Shown: positions 10,686 through 22,929, counted from the stretch's first letter. The stretch: 64,000 nt of DNA from Zasmidium citrigriseum (GCA_002786025.1 NHNW01000047.1:1-64000); one strand, 5' to 3'. A program made the numbers and translations. Notes: generated from the letters alone by a model not told the origin.

Positions 10686-12116
10686 GGCGCGACGAGTTGT
10701 GTCGAAAGAGAATGGCTGCGCAAGTATCCAGGGTGGGTGGGGACTATCGCAGTCGCGAAGAGCACCACAATGGATTAGCACACCAGGAAGTCGTGTCTGC
10801 AGAGTCGCCGCGCATGATCGGACCAAGCACGCTTGTGTCGAAGAGCGAAAGGCAGAAGAAGAGCAGTCGTGTTAAAGAAGCGAAGGTTTGGAGCTTCGCG
10901 TACGGTAAACGCGAGGGAGCGGGTCTGCGCGGCGGGCCGCAACCTAGTTTGGCTTCGACGACACGTGACAAAGTATCTCACTTCGCGGAGCTTACGAAAA
11001 TAGGGGAACAGCTCAGGCCAGTGCTATGACATTGAAGCGCCCGCCAGATCGCGATGACGGACCCAAACGACTGCCAAGCTTGCATTTTCAGCGTTGTCAA
11101 CGGTTAGACGAGCTCACGTTGCCATGACGAGGGAGGCGTTGATCGACGTTTCTGTCTGGCTGGCGGCTTCACACTGATGACGAAAATAAATAACAACAGT
11201 GAGCACTTTTGAGGAAACAGCAGATCGTCGCAAGTTGATTGCAATTCTTCAATGACAGGTGTCTTATCATCTCCTGGTATCTAAGTAGCAGGCTCGAGTC
11301 TTGAGCGTATAGAAAGGTAATGCATGGCCAGCAAGGGTAAATGCAATCATGTGCAACGCCGCCTGTCAGCAGCTGCAAGCACTTTAGAACGATGGGTGAG
11401 GCGTCCACACACCAGACAGACTGGCTGAAGTAGAGTAGAGTACCATATGAATTTGCCCACTTGACCAGCTCGATAGCTAGTATTGTTTCCCTTCTATTTA
11501 GCCAACGTTACCGCATTCGGGCGGGCGAGTAGGTTGCCGCTAGGACAAAGGCCGGGCGTCTCCACAAGTGTCATTCAGTCGACCACCAAGCTCTCACACC
11601 TCCGCCTCCTACAACTCTCCCACCTCCATCCTCAGTCTCTCTCTTGCCCCATCACGACTGCACCTGCCCGCCGGCGTGAGCTGCCCTTGCCGCCTTCGCA
11701 TCGCTCACTGTCTCTTTTTGGCCACTGCACTCCTTGAGGCCCACTGCCTCGTCCAGCGCGGAGAGCACCGCTCCTTCACCAACGCTCCGCTCCCACGCAG
11801 CCTGCCGCACCTGCTGGCCGCCGCCTGCCAGCGCCCCGATCTTTACACCCCGTCGCCCTCGCGACCCGACGACTCCCTCCCACAACATACACACGCCTCA
11901 TCAGCAGTCTCTTGTTGGTCTCCCATTCTGCACTCTTCCACCGTAGCTTGATCCCGCGCACGCCTGCTCAGCACCCATTTGGCCCGCTTGCGAAACGCAT
12001 ACGTCACACGAGTATCCGACTCCTCGCCGCCCTCGACCGCCATCGCCCTGCATCGCTCCCACCACCGGGCTGCACACTGGCGGCAGAGCCTGCACTGACA
12101 GACTTGTACAATAGAC
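10686..12116. other. GLE1/SSD1 divergent intergenic region with long SSD1 leader
   Basis: About 1.4 kb between head-to-head starts. The right part (about 11480-12116) is very C/T-rich and lacks a convincing coding pattern, consistent with a long 5' leader for SSD1, whose own transcript is often heavily regulated. Short open frames here overlap in several frames and look like compositional accidents. Confidence 0.5.
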
Positions 12117-15100
12117 ATGGATCAGCAGCAACAGCAGCTGGGCCAGACCGGCCCACAGGGGCAGGGCGGCCGTCGTCTACACATCGCCCATCGCCGCAGC
12201 CCGTCTGAGATGACCCCATTGATGAGTAAGTCATTGATCGATGCCATCCGCGTTGCGTGAGATGGTCATGGCAATGGGTCACATGCTGAAGACCTCGCAG
12301 TGGAGCAGCTCGCTCTTGCCCAGCAGATAGAAATGCTCCAGCAGCAACAACAGCAGATCGCAGCTACACACCAACAATATGTCAACATGGGCATGATACC
12401 TCAACAGCAACAACTACCCAACCAGTTCCAGCAATTGCAGGGCCAGATGCAAAATCTCAACGTCTCGCCCAACCCTGGCGCCTTCCAATTCCCACAGCAA
12501 CAGCAACAGATGGGCCAACAACACCTTGGTATACCAATGGGCGGCATGGGACAGGCTTCTGCGCACCGACGCAACCAATCTGCCATGCCTAATATGGGAA
12601 TGGGAAGCATGGGACCTCCGCCCGCGCCTTCCTCCGGGGCTTCCGGATCCGGCTTCGCAGATTTTGGAAATTTCGGTGCTGGCCAGGCTCGAAATGAGAA
12701 CAATGCACCTGGACGTGGAAGAGGTGGTGGCTCTACTGGTGGTGGACACGCTCGCCGGCATTCGCTCGCTCTGCCAGAGGCGAAGAAGGCTGCCGAGCTC
12801 GCAGAGGCGAAGCGGAAAGCTAGCGGCTTTCAATTCCCTCTCCCAGGAGCAGGTGGCGCTTCACCGTCGGCATCCAATCGTTCCGCTAGCCCAGGCCAGG
12901 GCGATCCGTCTCAGACAACTCCAGCCAGCGCAACTCGAGGAGGTCTGGGAGGACGTGGTCATGGCCGCAGCCAGAGCATGGCCGTTGGCAATGGACGTGG
13001 CATGGCCCAAAGCAACCGCGGTGGACCCTCTGGCTTCCAGTTCCCTCCACCTCAGGCTACCAACGATGGCGGAGCCAACCAATCTGACTTGCACCGACGT
13101 GGCAGCCAGGGCCATGGCCGCACAGGCTCTCGCAACTTTGAGGGCAACTGGCGAAACCCGAACAACAATGCCTCGATCAGTGAACCTCAGAACAACAACA
13201 TGGGTAACTTCCAGATGAACCAGCACGCCAGCGCCCAACCCTTCCAGCCTGGCCACCGCGCTCGTGGATCTGTCACCAACCAATCGATCAACTCGCTTCA
13301 GGGCTTCCAGTACCAGCCACAGCCTCAGCTTGTCCAGCTTCCACAGGGCCAAGTTCTTGTACAGCAGCCTGGCATGTTTGGTGGTCAGCAACTGAATGCG
13401 CTTCAGCTGGCACAGCTTCAAGCTTACCAGCAGGCTGGCATTCCGGCCCCAAGCCTTGCCCAGCTGACTGGTCAGCATAATGCCCCTCAGATGGGCATGC
13501 AGAACGCACAACAGCAGCGCAAGACACTCTTCACCCCATACCTGCCCCAGGCTACGCTTCCTGCATTGCTCGCGGATGGCCAGCTCGTGGCCGGTATCCT
13601 TCGCGTGAACAAGAAGAACCGCAGCGACGCCTACGTCACCACCACCGACCTTGACGCCGATATCTTCATCTGTGGTAGCAAGGACCGCAACCGTGCTCTC
13701 GAAGGTGATCTGGTTGCCGTCGAGCTGCTCGACGTCGATGAGGTCTGGGGTCAGAAGCGCGAGAAGGAAGAGAAGAAGAAGCGCAAGGATGTTACCGATC
13801 AGCGTAGTGGCAGCATTACCGCCGTCAACGATGCAACCACTCAGCCAGAGTCCTCTGCTGCGGACGGCGGCATTCGTCGCCGAGGGAGCTTGAAGCAGAG
13901 ACCCACGCAGAAGAAGAACGACGATGTTGAGGTCGAAGGACAATCTCTCCTGCTTATGGAGGAGGACGAGATCAACGATGAGCAGAAACCCTTGTATGCT
14001 GGACACATCGTTGCAGTTATCGAGCGCGTTGCCGGCCAGATGTTTTCGGGTACCCTTGGGTTGCTTCGTCCCAGCAGCCAGGCCACGAAGGAGAAGCAGG
14101 AAGCGGAGCGTCAAGCCCGCGAAGGTGGCCACTCCAACAACCGGCCTGAACGCCAGCAAGAGCGCCCGAAAATTGTCTGGTTCAAGCCCACAGACAAGCG
14201 TGTGCCGCTCATCGCCATTCCCACGGAGCAAGCGCCAAAGGACTTCGTGGACCGTCACCAGGACTACGCCAACAAGATCTTCGTTGCCTGTATCAAGCGC
14301 TGGCCGATCACCAGCTTGCACCCCTTCGGTACTCTCGTCGAACAACTCGGTGACGCCGGAGACCTTAGAGTGGAAACCGATGCCCTTCTCCGTGACAACA
14401 ACTTTGGCCCAGACGACTTCTCCGATGCCGTCATTAGGAGTGTCGGTCACGAGGATTGGTCTGTTGCCAACGATGGCGAGGCGGCTCTCGAGGGACGCCG
14501 CGACTTCCGTGAGGAGCAAACCTTCACAATTGACCCCAACGGTAGCAAGGAGCTCGACGATGCGATCCACTTCAAGCAACTTGCAGATGGCAATGTTGAG
14601 ATTGGTGTGCACGTTGCTGACGTTGCTCACTTCGTCAAGGCCAACTCCCTCGTCGATCGCGAAGCCAAGAAGCGTGGTACTGGAGTTTACTTGATGAATA
14701 GGACTGTCAACATGCTCCCACCCAAGCTTTCTCAGGACGTCTGCTGTTTGATGCCAGGCGAAGAGCGCTACACTGTCTCCGTCGTCTTCAAGGTCGACGC
14801 AACTACTGGTCGCGTCATTGACGAGGACACATGGGTCGGCAAAGCCGTCATCAAGAGCTCTGGCAAGCTGGCGTACGAAGAGGTCGATGCCGTTATCAAC
14901 GGCAACAACACTTCTTCCCTTGGCGAGGAACGCAGCAAGCAGATTCTTATGTTGCACTCCATTGCACAGAAGTTCCGCCAAGCTCGCTATGCCAGCGACG
15001 AGACGGAAATCCCGCCACTTCGTCTGCTCTACCAGCTCGATGACGAGAATGTCCCCGTGGAGCACAACATCTTCGATTCCAGCCCAGCCCACGAGATGAT

Positions 15101-16387
15101 CGAGGAGTTGAGCCACAAGACAAACGCTCTTGTCGCGCAGAAGGTCTCTGCGGCTCTTGGTGATCGGGCTCTTCTCCGCCGCCAGGCTCCTCCAAACCCT
15201 CGCCGCCTTCTGCTTTTCGCCGAGAGAATGACCAACATCGGCTACGAGATCGACATCTCGAGCTCGGCTGCCCTTCAGAACAGCCTCTTCCGCATCGAAG
15301 ACGCCGACATCCGCAAGGGCATGGAGACCCTCATCATCAAGGCCATGGGCCGCGCCAAGTACGTTGTGCCTGGCAGAGCGCCAGATCCAAACATGGGTCA
15401 TTATGCTCTCAACCTGCCAATGTACACGCATTTCACGAACCCTTCGCGCCGCTACGCCGACATCGTGGTTCACCGTCAACTGGAGTCTGTTCTGTCTGAA
15501 GGTGCCATCGAGTTCACCGAGGATGTGGAGTCTCTGAACAAGACCGCCGAGTCATGCAACACCAAGAAAGACTCCGCACACAGTGCCCAGGAACAGAGTG
15601 TGCACATTGAGTCCTGCCGCATGATGAACAAGCTGAGCGAGGAACAAGGCGGCGACCTCATCTCTGTTGGCATTGTGGTCTGTGTCTACGAATCGGCTTT
15701 CGATGTTTTGATCCCGGAATACGGCTTCGAGAAGCGTGTGCACTGCGACCAGTTGCCTCTGAAGAAGGCCGAATTCGACAAGAACAGCCGTCTGCTCGAG
15801 CTCTACTGGGAGAAGGGTGTTCCATCGTCGGCCTTTGTACCCGAAGATGAGCGTCCTCAGGCAAAGGGCCACCGCCCAACAAATAGCACCGTCGCTCGTG
15901 AGGCTGCTGCCAAGCAGAAGGAGGCTCAGGAGGCCGATCGCAAGGCAATGAACGCGGGTTCCATCGATACCAACGACGTAGACGCCCTGTTCGACGACGA
16001 CGATGACAATGCTTCTGAGGTCACGGACAACACTGCTGGCGTCGCGCTCAATGGCGATCGTGCGACCCAGAGCGGACCTCCATCACCGACTCGCAATGGA
16101 CTTGCTCCTCAGCGTTCCAAGTCTGATTCGCGTATCCTCAACAACAGCTCTGCTCCTGAGGCCAAGCTCTCCAACAAGGATAAGTACCTGGGCCTGTTTA
16201 CGCTGCGGGAGGAGAACGGCAACTACATCCAGGACGTCAAGGAGATGACCCGGGTGCCGGTGTTGCTGAAGACTGACCTGACCAAGAGCCCACCGTAAGT
16301 TACTTGCCCGCTGGCGAACACTTTGCAACATACTGACTTTCTCGTAGATGCTTGACCATCCGGTCTTTGAACCCATACGCCTTGTGA
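12117..16387 (+). CDS. SSD1: Ssd1-type RNA-binding translational repressor (RNase II/Dis3L2-like)
   Basis: Three exons: 12117-12225, 12301-16294 and 16348-16387, giving 1380 residues. The short first exon and the last exon (ending 'SLNPYAL') are fixed by splice phase. The N-terminal about 400 residues are Gln/Gly/Asn-rich and disordered. Cold-shock-like domains follow, then a full RNB domain and an S1-like C-terminal region. The RNB active-site block starts with Asp781 in 'DPNGSKELDDA'; Asp789/790 are kept, but the position matching E. coli RNase II Asp207 is Glu787. Ssd1/Sts5/GUL-1 proteins are known as inactive nucleases that bind mRNAs for cell-wall proteins and keep them silent under Cbk1/Ndr kinase control in the cytoplasm. 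This protein fits that picture. Confidence 0.93.
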
Positions 16388-17119
16388 ACGCCCGGCGTGT
16401 CGGCCTTTCCACACATGTTGACAATCAGCTGACCTGATCACCAACCACCGTTTCATCCATGTGCCTGCTCTCGCACACATTTCGAAGAGCCCGACAGCAA
16501 AGTCAGATCAACGAAAGTTGGACACTGGCTTTCATCATGCTGCTCTCCGAGCCACTGACCGAATACGATCATTACCTACTACGCGACAATGCGCAGCACT
16601 TTGAGCAGCAAGATACTTGTTGCATAGCCTGCAAGGGGGGCAAAGAAATTGAATGTGGAGAAGACATGCTATGAGAGTGCATGTGATTTTTGGCTTGCGA
16701 GTATCTTTGAGGGAATAGTAAAAGCAAGCAGTTGTGTTATCACAGATTGTAAATGTTGAAGGGCGAGGAGGATTGAAGGAGGTATCGGCGGAGGAAAGGA
16801 AGGTTCCATTTTTTATCTTGATACTGATGTGCTTTGGAGCGTTTGTCTATAGCCTTGCTATTTTAGATGGCTCGTCATGCTGCGTTTACTCAATCCCCCC
16901 TCCTCTTCTCTCTCCTTTTCTGGTATGTCGCTCGCGTTGGTGTGGTTGACTGCTGACCTCGTGCTCAGCCTCCACTGTGCAGTTGGCATAGCCACCTGCA
17001 GACCTGCTGCATGTCCTCGCTTCGCCGGACAGCACAATCAGCCGATACAAAAAAGAAGCCGCAACTCGAACGTCTTCTGGATTCTACTGATTGCCGATCA
17101 AGTCATCGCTGTCTCCATC
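16388..17119. other. SSD1 3' UTR and HET-gene promoter
   Basis: About 730 bases between two plus-strand genes. Open frames here lack coding character, and in-frame upstream codons of the HET gene contain no better start. No RNA gene or repeat was seen. Confidence 0.5.
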
Positions 17120-18934
17120 ATGTGGCTCTTGAATACTGCAACGCTACGCCTGGAGTATTTCGCAGGATCTCACACACCGCAGTACACGATCCTCTCGCAC
17201 ACGTGGGGAGACGAAGAAGTCACTTTCCGGGACCTAGCACACGATGAAGACGCAGAACAAAAGGCCGGCTTCATGAAGATCGATTGCGCGTGTGAGCAGT
17301 CCCGACGAGACGGCTTCGACTATACCTGGGTGGATACCTGCTGCATCGATAAGAGTTCCAGTGCGGAGCTTTCAGAAGCCATCAACTCGATGTTTCGCTG
17401 GTATGCTGAGAGCAGTGTCTGTTACGCGTACATCTCCGATGTCTCGGATCTGTTCGAGGGAGACTCTTCACGGATGGATTCGTTCTCGGCGAGCAGGTAT
17501 TGGGCGCGCGGATGGACATTGCAGGAACTTATTGCGCCCCCTGAGGTGGAGTTCTTCGACCGCAGCTGGAAATACGTCAATTCCAGGACTGCTGCAGCGC
17601 CTCAGATTGCCCGGGTCACCGGCATTGACGTCCACCTGTTGTCCAGAGGTCGTGGAAATCTTTCCGAAGCTCTGGATGGCTACAGCGTTGCTCAGCGACT
17701 CTCGTGGGCTTCAAATTGGATGACGACCCGGCTGGAAGATAGGGCGTACTCGTTGTTAGGACTGTTTGGAGTCAATATTCCACTGCTTTACGGAGAGGGC
17801 AACGGGGCTTTCGCTCGGCTTCAAGAAGAGATCCTCAAGTCTACGGCAGATCTGTCCATACTCGCATGGCCGCGAGATCCTGAGAGTGGGCTGACTCCTC
17901 TCGCAAGGTCTGCTGGCAACTTCAACGCGAGAGGAACGATAGTCAAGATGAACACCCGTCACGAGGTTTCACAGTACGGCGATAGCGACGCAGCCGTGCT
18001 GACCGGAGGCCTTCGTGTCAGAGCTCCCGTCGTGATAGTCCCCACGAAGGACGGCCATTCTGGACTGGCTATGCTACTTGGCTGTCAATATGAATCCGAC
18101 ATCACGACCATGATTGCCCTGAAATTGAGTCCCACATCTGGCACGTCGGAGAGTAATCTCAACGAGGCGCTGAAGCTCCCACGACTGGACTGCAGCGTAG
18201 GCTGGACCAGCGAGTCGGGACAGGACCGTCTTGTCCCCGTCGACACCCTCGACGCCGTAAACGACTTCAGCATCAAGACAATCTTCATCCGACGAGATCG
18301 ATTGCAAGATTCTAGAAACGTTTCTGCAACCCTCAGTCGACCTCGAGGGTGGACAAGACTTTGGCTCCGCTTCAATGATGCTCGTGTTGGTCGGGACTGG
18401 GACGTACTGGACATCCGCCCAAAGCTGTACTGGAACCGCTCCAATCGTACTTTCGACCTCGTCAGAGCCCGTCAAGGCAATATCCGGAAGGACGAAGCAG
18501 CTGCATCCGAAGCCAAGACGTCTACCTTCGGACTACCAGTCCACGGGGCCATCGCATTGAGCAACAAGTCAGGAGACCGGGTCGCGGTGTTCTTCTGCCA
18601 AAACAGCCCATCCCTGGATGATGGAATCTCGTTTGAGGTGAAGGAATACAACGACAAGGAGTTTCACAGCTACAGGATCAGTATCAGCGAGGAAAGGAAA
18701 GCGAGTTCAAACGTCAAGTTGAACAACTCTACTACCCTCGCTATGGAGCTCCGAGCTGTGGAGATATCCGAGCACAACGTCGCCGTTCTAGGGGCCAGCA
18801 TTGCCGCTGTTGCTCGTGAGAGGCCAGGAAGCTTACATGGCATGAGCAGAGTTCGTGGTCCACTGCATCTGCTGAAGAAGCATCGTGACAGGCCAGCTGC
18901 ATCGGAGCAGAAACAGGCTTTGCAGGAGGCCTGA
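17120..18934 (+). CDS. HET-domain protein
   Basis: A single exon of 604 residues from the ATG at 17120, whose start 'MWLLNTATLRLEYF' matches the usual opening of this family. The N-terminal third is a HET domain: 'YTILSHTWGDEEVTF', 'FDYTWVDTCCIDKSS', 'EAINSMFRWY', 'ARGWTLQELIAPPEVEFFD'. It is followed by the familiar 'LEDRAYSLLGLFGVNIPLLYGEG' block. The C-terminal half is not recognised. HET domains are found in fungal vegetative (heterokaryon) incompatibility proteins that trigger cell death on non-self fusion, but most HET genes in filamentous ascomycetes have no known trigger. No NACHT, ankyrin or WD repeats are visible. Upstream in-frame codons (from 16877) look non-coding. Confidence 0.9.
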   Translation: MWLLNTATLRLEYFAGSHTPQYTILSHTWGDEEVTFRDLAHDEDAEQKAGFMKIDCACEQSRRDGFDYTWVDTCCIDKSSSAELSEAINSMFRWYAESSVCYAYISDVSDLFEGDSSRMDSFSASRYWARGWTLQELIAPPEVEFFDRSWKYVNSRTAAAPQIARVTGIDVHLLSRGRGNLSEALDGYSVAQRLSWASNWMTTRLEDRAYSLLGLFGVNIPLLYGEGNGAFARLQEEILKSTADLSILAWPRDPESGLTPLARSAGNFNARGTIVKMNTRHEVSQYGDSDAAVLTGGLRVRAPVVIVPTKDGHSGLAMLLGCQYESDITTMIALKLSPTSGTSESNLNEALKLPRLDCSVGWTSESGQDRLVPVDTLDAVNDFSIKTIFIRRDRLQDSRNVSATLSRPRGWTRLWLRFNDARVGRDWDVLDIRPKLYWNRSNRTFDLVRARQGNIRKDEAAASEAKTSTFGLPVHGAIALSNKSGDRVAVFFCQNSPSLDDGISFEVKEYNDKEFHSYRISISEERKASSNVKLNNSTTLAMELRAVEISEHNVAVLGASIAAVARERPGSLHGMSRVRGPLHLLKKHRDRPAASEQKQALQEA

Positions 18935-19426
18935 AGTCCGTCTTCTTCGAGAACGTATCAAGCCTGATGCTAGACAAGTCGTGAAGGTGTCGAGGTGATT
19001 GATGAGCCGGAAGTCTGTATGCTTCAATTCAACAGCATTAGCAACCACGGATGATACAGCAAGGAAACTTAGAAATTATGGAAGGATTTCACTAAGCATG
19101 CCATTGAAATCCATATCTGTCCTGTTCAGCCTTGGCTTCATCCACCAAGCCGTTCCTTCGACAGAGTGTGTTCACAGCTCTGCCGGCTTCCATCTCCTTC
19201 TTTCGTCCATCCTCTTCCATCTTCTTGAATGCAACTTCGGCGTGCGTATCAGGTCAGCTGCCAACAGCTGCCTAGGGTGAACTGCCTCTGCAGCACCAAC
19301 ATGCGGTGTCATTTCATGCATGCGCTTGGCCCCTTTAACAAGGCTGCAGAACCACCATTCGGGTTGTAAAGACTGCTGAGCTCGAATGAGAGTCGGTCTC
19401 GATGTGAGAATCAGAATCACTGAACC
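18935..19426. other. Convergent intergenic region, HET gene / DUF2293 gene
   Basis: About 490 bases between two convergent stop codons, holding only 3' UTR-like sequence. No gene, RNA or repeat could be supported. Confidence 0.5.
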
Positions 19427-21822
19427 TCATCGAGGGTAGTAGAACTGTGGAGGCTGTGCCGGTTGACCATGATACGGTAACGGCTGAGGGCTTGGCAGCG
19501 CAGGAGACTGCTGATAGACGCCAGCAGTTCCAAAAGGAGCTGGAGGCGCCTGTCTCGGCACTTGCTGCACAGCTGCAGGTGCGCCATGCACCGGCAAGGG
19601 CGTCTGAGGTGTTTGAACATAGATCACTTGCGGCTGTGGGTATCCCGGTGTATGGTACACACCAGATGCAAGATGAGGCGAGCGGACGGGAGGCTCCTGT
19701 CGCAGCTGCGGATGTGGAGCATACTGGATCGGCGCAACTTGAGCGTCCACAAATCCGGGACGATGGGGTTGCTCTGGTCGTGAATGCCTCTCACTCATGC
19801 TTCCACGCCTGTGCTCGCGATAGTCCTCTGGCCGCAGAAGAGGCTTGTGCGGGTCATATGAAGCCGTGCTCGAGGTGAAGTACGGGCTCGCGGTGCTCGA
19901 AGCTCCACGTGCTGTAGCAGGAGAGCCATTCGTTGAAGGCGGTCCTTGGCGGGCATCACCCCTAGGAGTGCCCTGATACTGGTAAGGTGACTGGACTGAT
20001 GAAGCCAGTTGACGTGGGACTTCATGTGGAAGATGGCCAGATTGAGCGGGAGGACCCTGTCCGTAGTGAAGTCGACGGCGTTTCTCAGATGCCTCGCTCT
20101 CAGGTGTGTCAGGGCGCGAGTGCGTCTTGTTCGGATTCTTGTGCATCGAAGCAGATGCCATGGCGGCTCGCCGGAGATCATCTTGTGGTTCTATGGATGC
20201 AACTGGGCGCTCGTGAGGACTATGGTTGTGCGCAGGATCGGCCAGCCATGGATATGCCTGACCGGGGTAGGGCGCAGCATGTGGCGACGGGGGCAGCTGA
20301 ACGAAGTGATGTGGTGATGGAGGTAGGACTGGTGTCGCTGACGGTACCTAAAGAGCAGATTGTAAGTATGGTTGTATGATCGTGGGTAGGCAAGGACAAA
20401 AGTGATACTCGGCGATACTGCTGTCCTCCAATCTCGATGATCCCGTTCGACGACTCGGGCACATGCACACGGACGATTTCTCTGCGTATTTCAATTAGAA
20501 CACACTCCAAATCCCTATACTGCTAACTCACTGTTGCGCTGGAGGCAAACGCTCATTGCGCATTCGCTCTCGCGCAGCACCAATCTTCTGGCGCAAATCG
20601 ATGTCTCGCTGGTGTATGTTGCGTGGGCGTAGGTTGTAGCGCTCAATGAACATCTTCGAGCGCTCGTCATGGCTCTCGGCACCTAGGTCTTCGTCTGCTG
20701 CCACTCTGTGGCTGATCTCGACGCTTGTATCGCTGTTGTAACCGGTCCGCTGACCTGGCTCGCTGTCGTCGTCGATGGTGATCGTCTCCGGTTCGTCATC
20801 GTCAATGTTTATGACCTCGTTGTCGTCGTCATCATCGATGACAATGGTCTCGCGAATGACTTCTTCGAGTTCACCATCTTCGCCCTCGTCATTCTCACCG
20901 CGCCACTCAATCAACTTCTGCAAGCAGGCAGGCTCAACATCGGACCTTGCGGTCTGCCAGTCAAATGCCTTGAGCAAGTAGTCGTAGTCAGTATACGCGT
21001 GGCGAATGCGAGCGATGACGGCCAGCTGCACTCGACGTGGAAGGTCCATGCCAGCGACAGTGCCCACGCGATTGCTCCCCGCCTCCCAAGCATGCCTGAG
21101 GATCTCCTTAAGATCTTTCTCAGGTATCTTGGGAAACAGTTCCTTAATAGCAGCGCGCACCTGGTCGTCAGTCTCTGGCTCCGTCAAGGAGTCTGGTTGG
21201 AACCCATATTTTGCCATGGCACGTGCCATCTTACTTCTCTCATTCATGCTGGCAAGATCTGCTTCTTTCAGGAATTGACCACGGCTGTAGGTGTAACCTA
21301 GCTCCTGGCATGCCTCTTCAACGACGTCGGACCGAAAGTGATAGCCTATCCGGTGAATATGGTGTGAGACTTTCGCGGGGTCTTGCGCCTGTTTGCTCAG
21401 GGGTTTTGCCTGTCAAAATTAGTATTGATGTCCTGCGGTACGAAATCGGAGCAGCATGAAGTTGGCCGTGGAATATCGGCTCCACCGAGCTCGGAACAAC
21501 GTACATTCACAACGAGAATCGGGAGTCCTCGCTGCCGGGAAACTTCTTTGCATCGGTCTGACAGGTCTGGTGTACCTAGTGGCAGAAACGTGAACCCGTC
21601 GGGTGCGGTCGTGAAGGTGGTCTAGCATTCAGCGGTTAGTTTCCAATCCTTGGATGGGCCTTCGGAGGAACGAACTTGGATCTGCATCTTCTTTTTCTTG
21701 GCCAACATTCGACTCTGCTCAGTCTTGTACGGCTTCGCTCTCCTCTTCAATATGTCGCGAGCCATGCTTCCTGGGCGAGCGCTAGGCGCCCGAGATGGGC
21801 CGCCAGTCCTTCCGGTGGTCAT
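19427..21822 (-). CDS. DUF2293-domain protein with Pro/Gln-rich C-terminal tail
   Basis: Five exons by phase: 21822-21676, 21621-21505, 21409-20532, 20481-20409 and 20347-19427, giving 711 residues. The N-terminus is basic ('AKKKKMQIQ'). A DUF2293-type region follows: 'TTFTTAPDGFTFLPLGTPDL', 'DPAKVSHHIHRIGYHFRSDV', 'AIKELFPKIPEKDLKEIL', 'GSNRVGTVAGMDLPRRVQLA', 'YTDYDYLLKAFDW'. An acidic Asp/Glu patch lies near residues 260-300. The last about 300 residues are Pro/Gln/Ser/Tyr-rich and probably disordered. The molecular function of DUF2293 is unknown. The short 73-base fourth exon is bounded by GTGAGT/CAG and GTATCA/TAG and keeps frame on both sides, which supports the model. Alternative splicing of that exon would move the tail out of frame. 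Confidence 0.82.
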
Positions 21823-22512
21823 GTTGAAACGGGAAATGGGGATATTAGCAAAAGAACGAAAGGAATCGCAAGCCTCCCGAACGCCGGCCCTTCGTCACGC
21901 TGAAGAAAAGAAGCGGTCGAACACTGCAAATGCAAGAGCTTTCTCAAAACAGTGGCAGGCCGAGATCTGGTGACTCGGTCGGGCGATGGACGCCGACAAG
22001 TGCTCTGCCAGTGGCGTGGATCCGTGGAAACGGACTGGAATCTGATTTTTCTCTCTCTCTCTCTCTCCTGTGTGCTGGTCCGGACACGAGTTCACGGCGC
22101 ACTATTCGATGCTGCGAGGATGATACCTTGCGAAGCTGAGCGCTCCGTCAGTTCTCTACACCGCGCCCGGACGGGCGTACGCGCGACGAGGCAACGAGCA
22201 GGTCAAGAACACGAGGCCTGGCGGGCAGGCGCCATGCTCGTCTACACCGTAGAAGGTGGCACTTGCTGGCCCGGCGTTCAGTTGTGTGAGGTGTTGTTGT
22301 GAAAGTGAAAGAAGAGGCTTTTGCAAGGCAGTCGGCTTTTGTAGGAGGCAGGAGGTTCGCGCGGAGCGGAGCGGGAAATCCCGATTGACTTGGCGGGCGA
22401 CTGCGCTCCTCTACCTCACCGAGTGGCTCACGGCCAGGGCAGCGACATCCACCACCTCACACCACTCGCCGCTCCGCCTCACCACTCTCAGAGGCCGACA
22501 GACACCGCAATT
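21823..22512. other. Divergent promoter region, DUF2293 gene / complex I ESSS subunit
   Basis: About 690 bases between head-to-head starts, including a CT dinucleotide run. No coding sequence or RNA gene was supported. Confidence 0.5.
22050..22067. repeat. (CT)n microsatellite
   Basis: A run of about nine CT units preceded by T-rich sequence, inside the divergent promoter region. CT tracts are common in fungal promoters. Confidence 0.8.
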
Positions 22513-22929
22513 ATGTCTGCCCTCCGCGCCACACGCCTCATCACCTCCCCGAGAGCGCGTTTCCAGATCATCCCCAACATCGCCGCTCGCCCGCAACAAA
22601 GACAGCTCACATCCACCGCCGTGCGGAGCGCCGGCGACCATGCCCACGAAGACCACTACGATCCTCCGGGAGGCTGGCTGTTCGGCGTAAAGCCAGGAGA
22701 GAAGTACGAGAATGAGGGTTGGGAGAACGTGTGGTTCTATGGCTTCTTCGGAAGCTTGCTTTTTGGCGTGGTCGGATACTGCTACAAGCCAGACACCAGG
22801 TATGCCATTCTATCTGGTAAGATAGCAGTAGACTAATCCAGTGACAGCATACAAACATGGGCACTCGAAGAGGCACGGAGACGACTGGAAGCCGAGGGCA
22901 TCTTGGAGGACCCGGACAAGAAGCGGTAG
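22513..22929 (+). CDS. NADH:ubiquinone oxidoreductase ESSS subunit (NDUFB11-like)
   Basis: Two exons, 22513-22799 and 22848-22929, with a 48-base intron carrying a GACTAATCC branch-like site. The product is 122 residues. The N-terminus is Arg/Ser/Ala-rich without acidic residues, as in mitochondrial targeting sequences. One hydrophobic segment ('WFYGFFGSLLFGVVGYCY') spans the membrane. The end, 'TWALEEARRRLEAEGIL', is the hallmark of the ESSS family. This is an accessory subunit of the membrane arm of respiratory complex I in the inner mitochondrial membrane. The splice joins PDT to SIQT in the conserved 'YKPDTSIQTW' block, which confirms the intron. Confidence 0.9.

Noticed and set aside
11483..11951. 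Overlapping short open frames in the SSD1 leader
   Set aside because: Ser/Pro/Leu-rich translations in several frames reflect the CT-rich composition of the leader, not genes.
12861..15479. 872-codon open frame antisense to SSD1
   Set aside because: It is the mirror of strongly biased SSD1 codons (C-ending codons remove stops on the opposite strand). The translation is repetitive Leu/Val-rich with no recognisable domain and has no support of its own.
20708..21301. 197-codon plus-strand frame opposite the DUF2293 gene
   Set aside because: Shadow of Asp/Glu-rich coding sequence; no domain, and the minus-strand model with five phased exons is far better.
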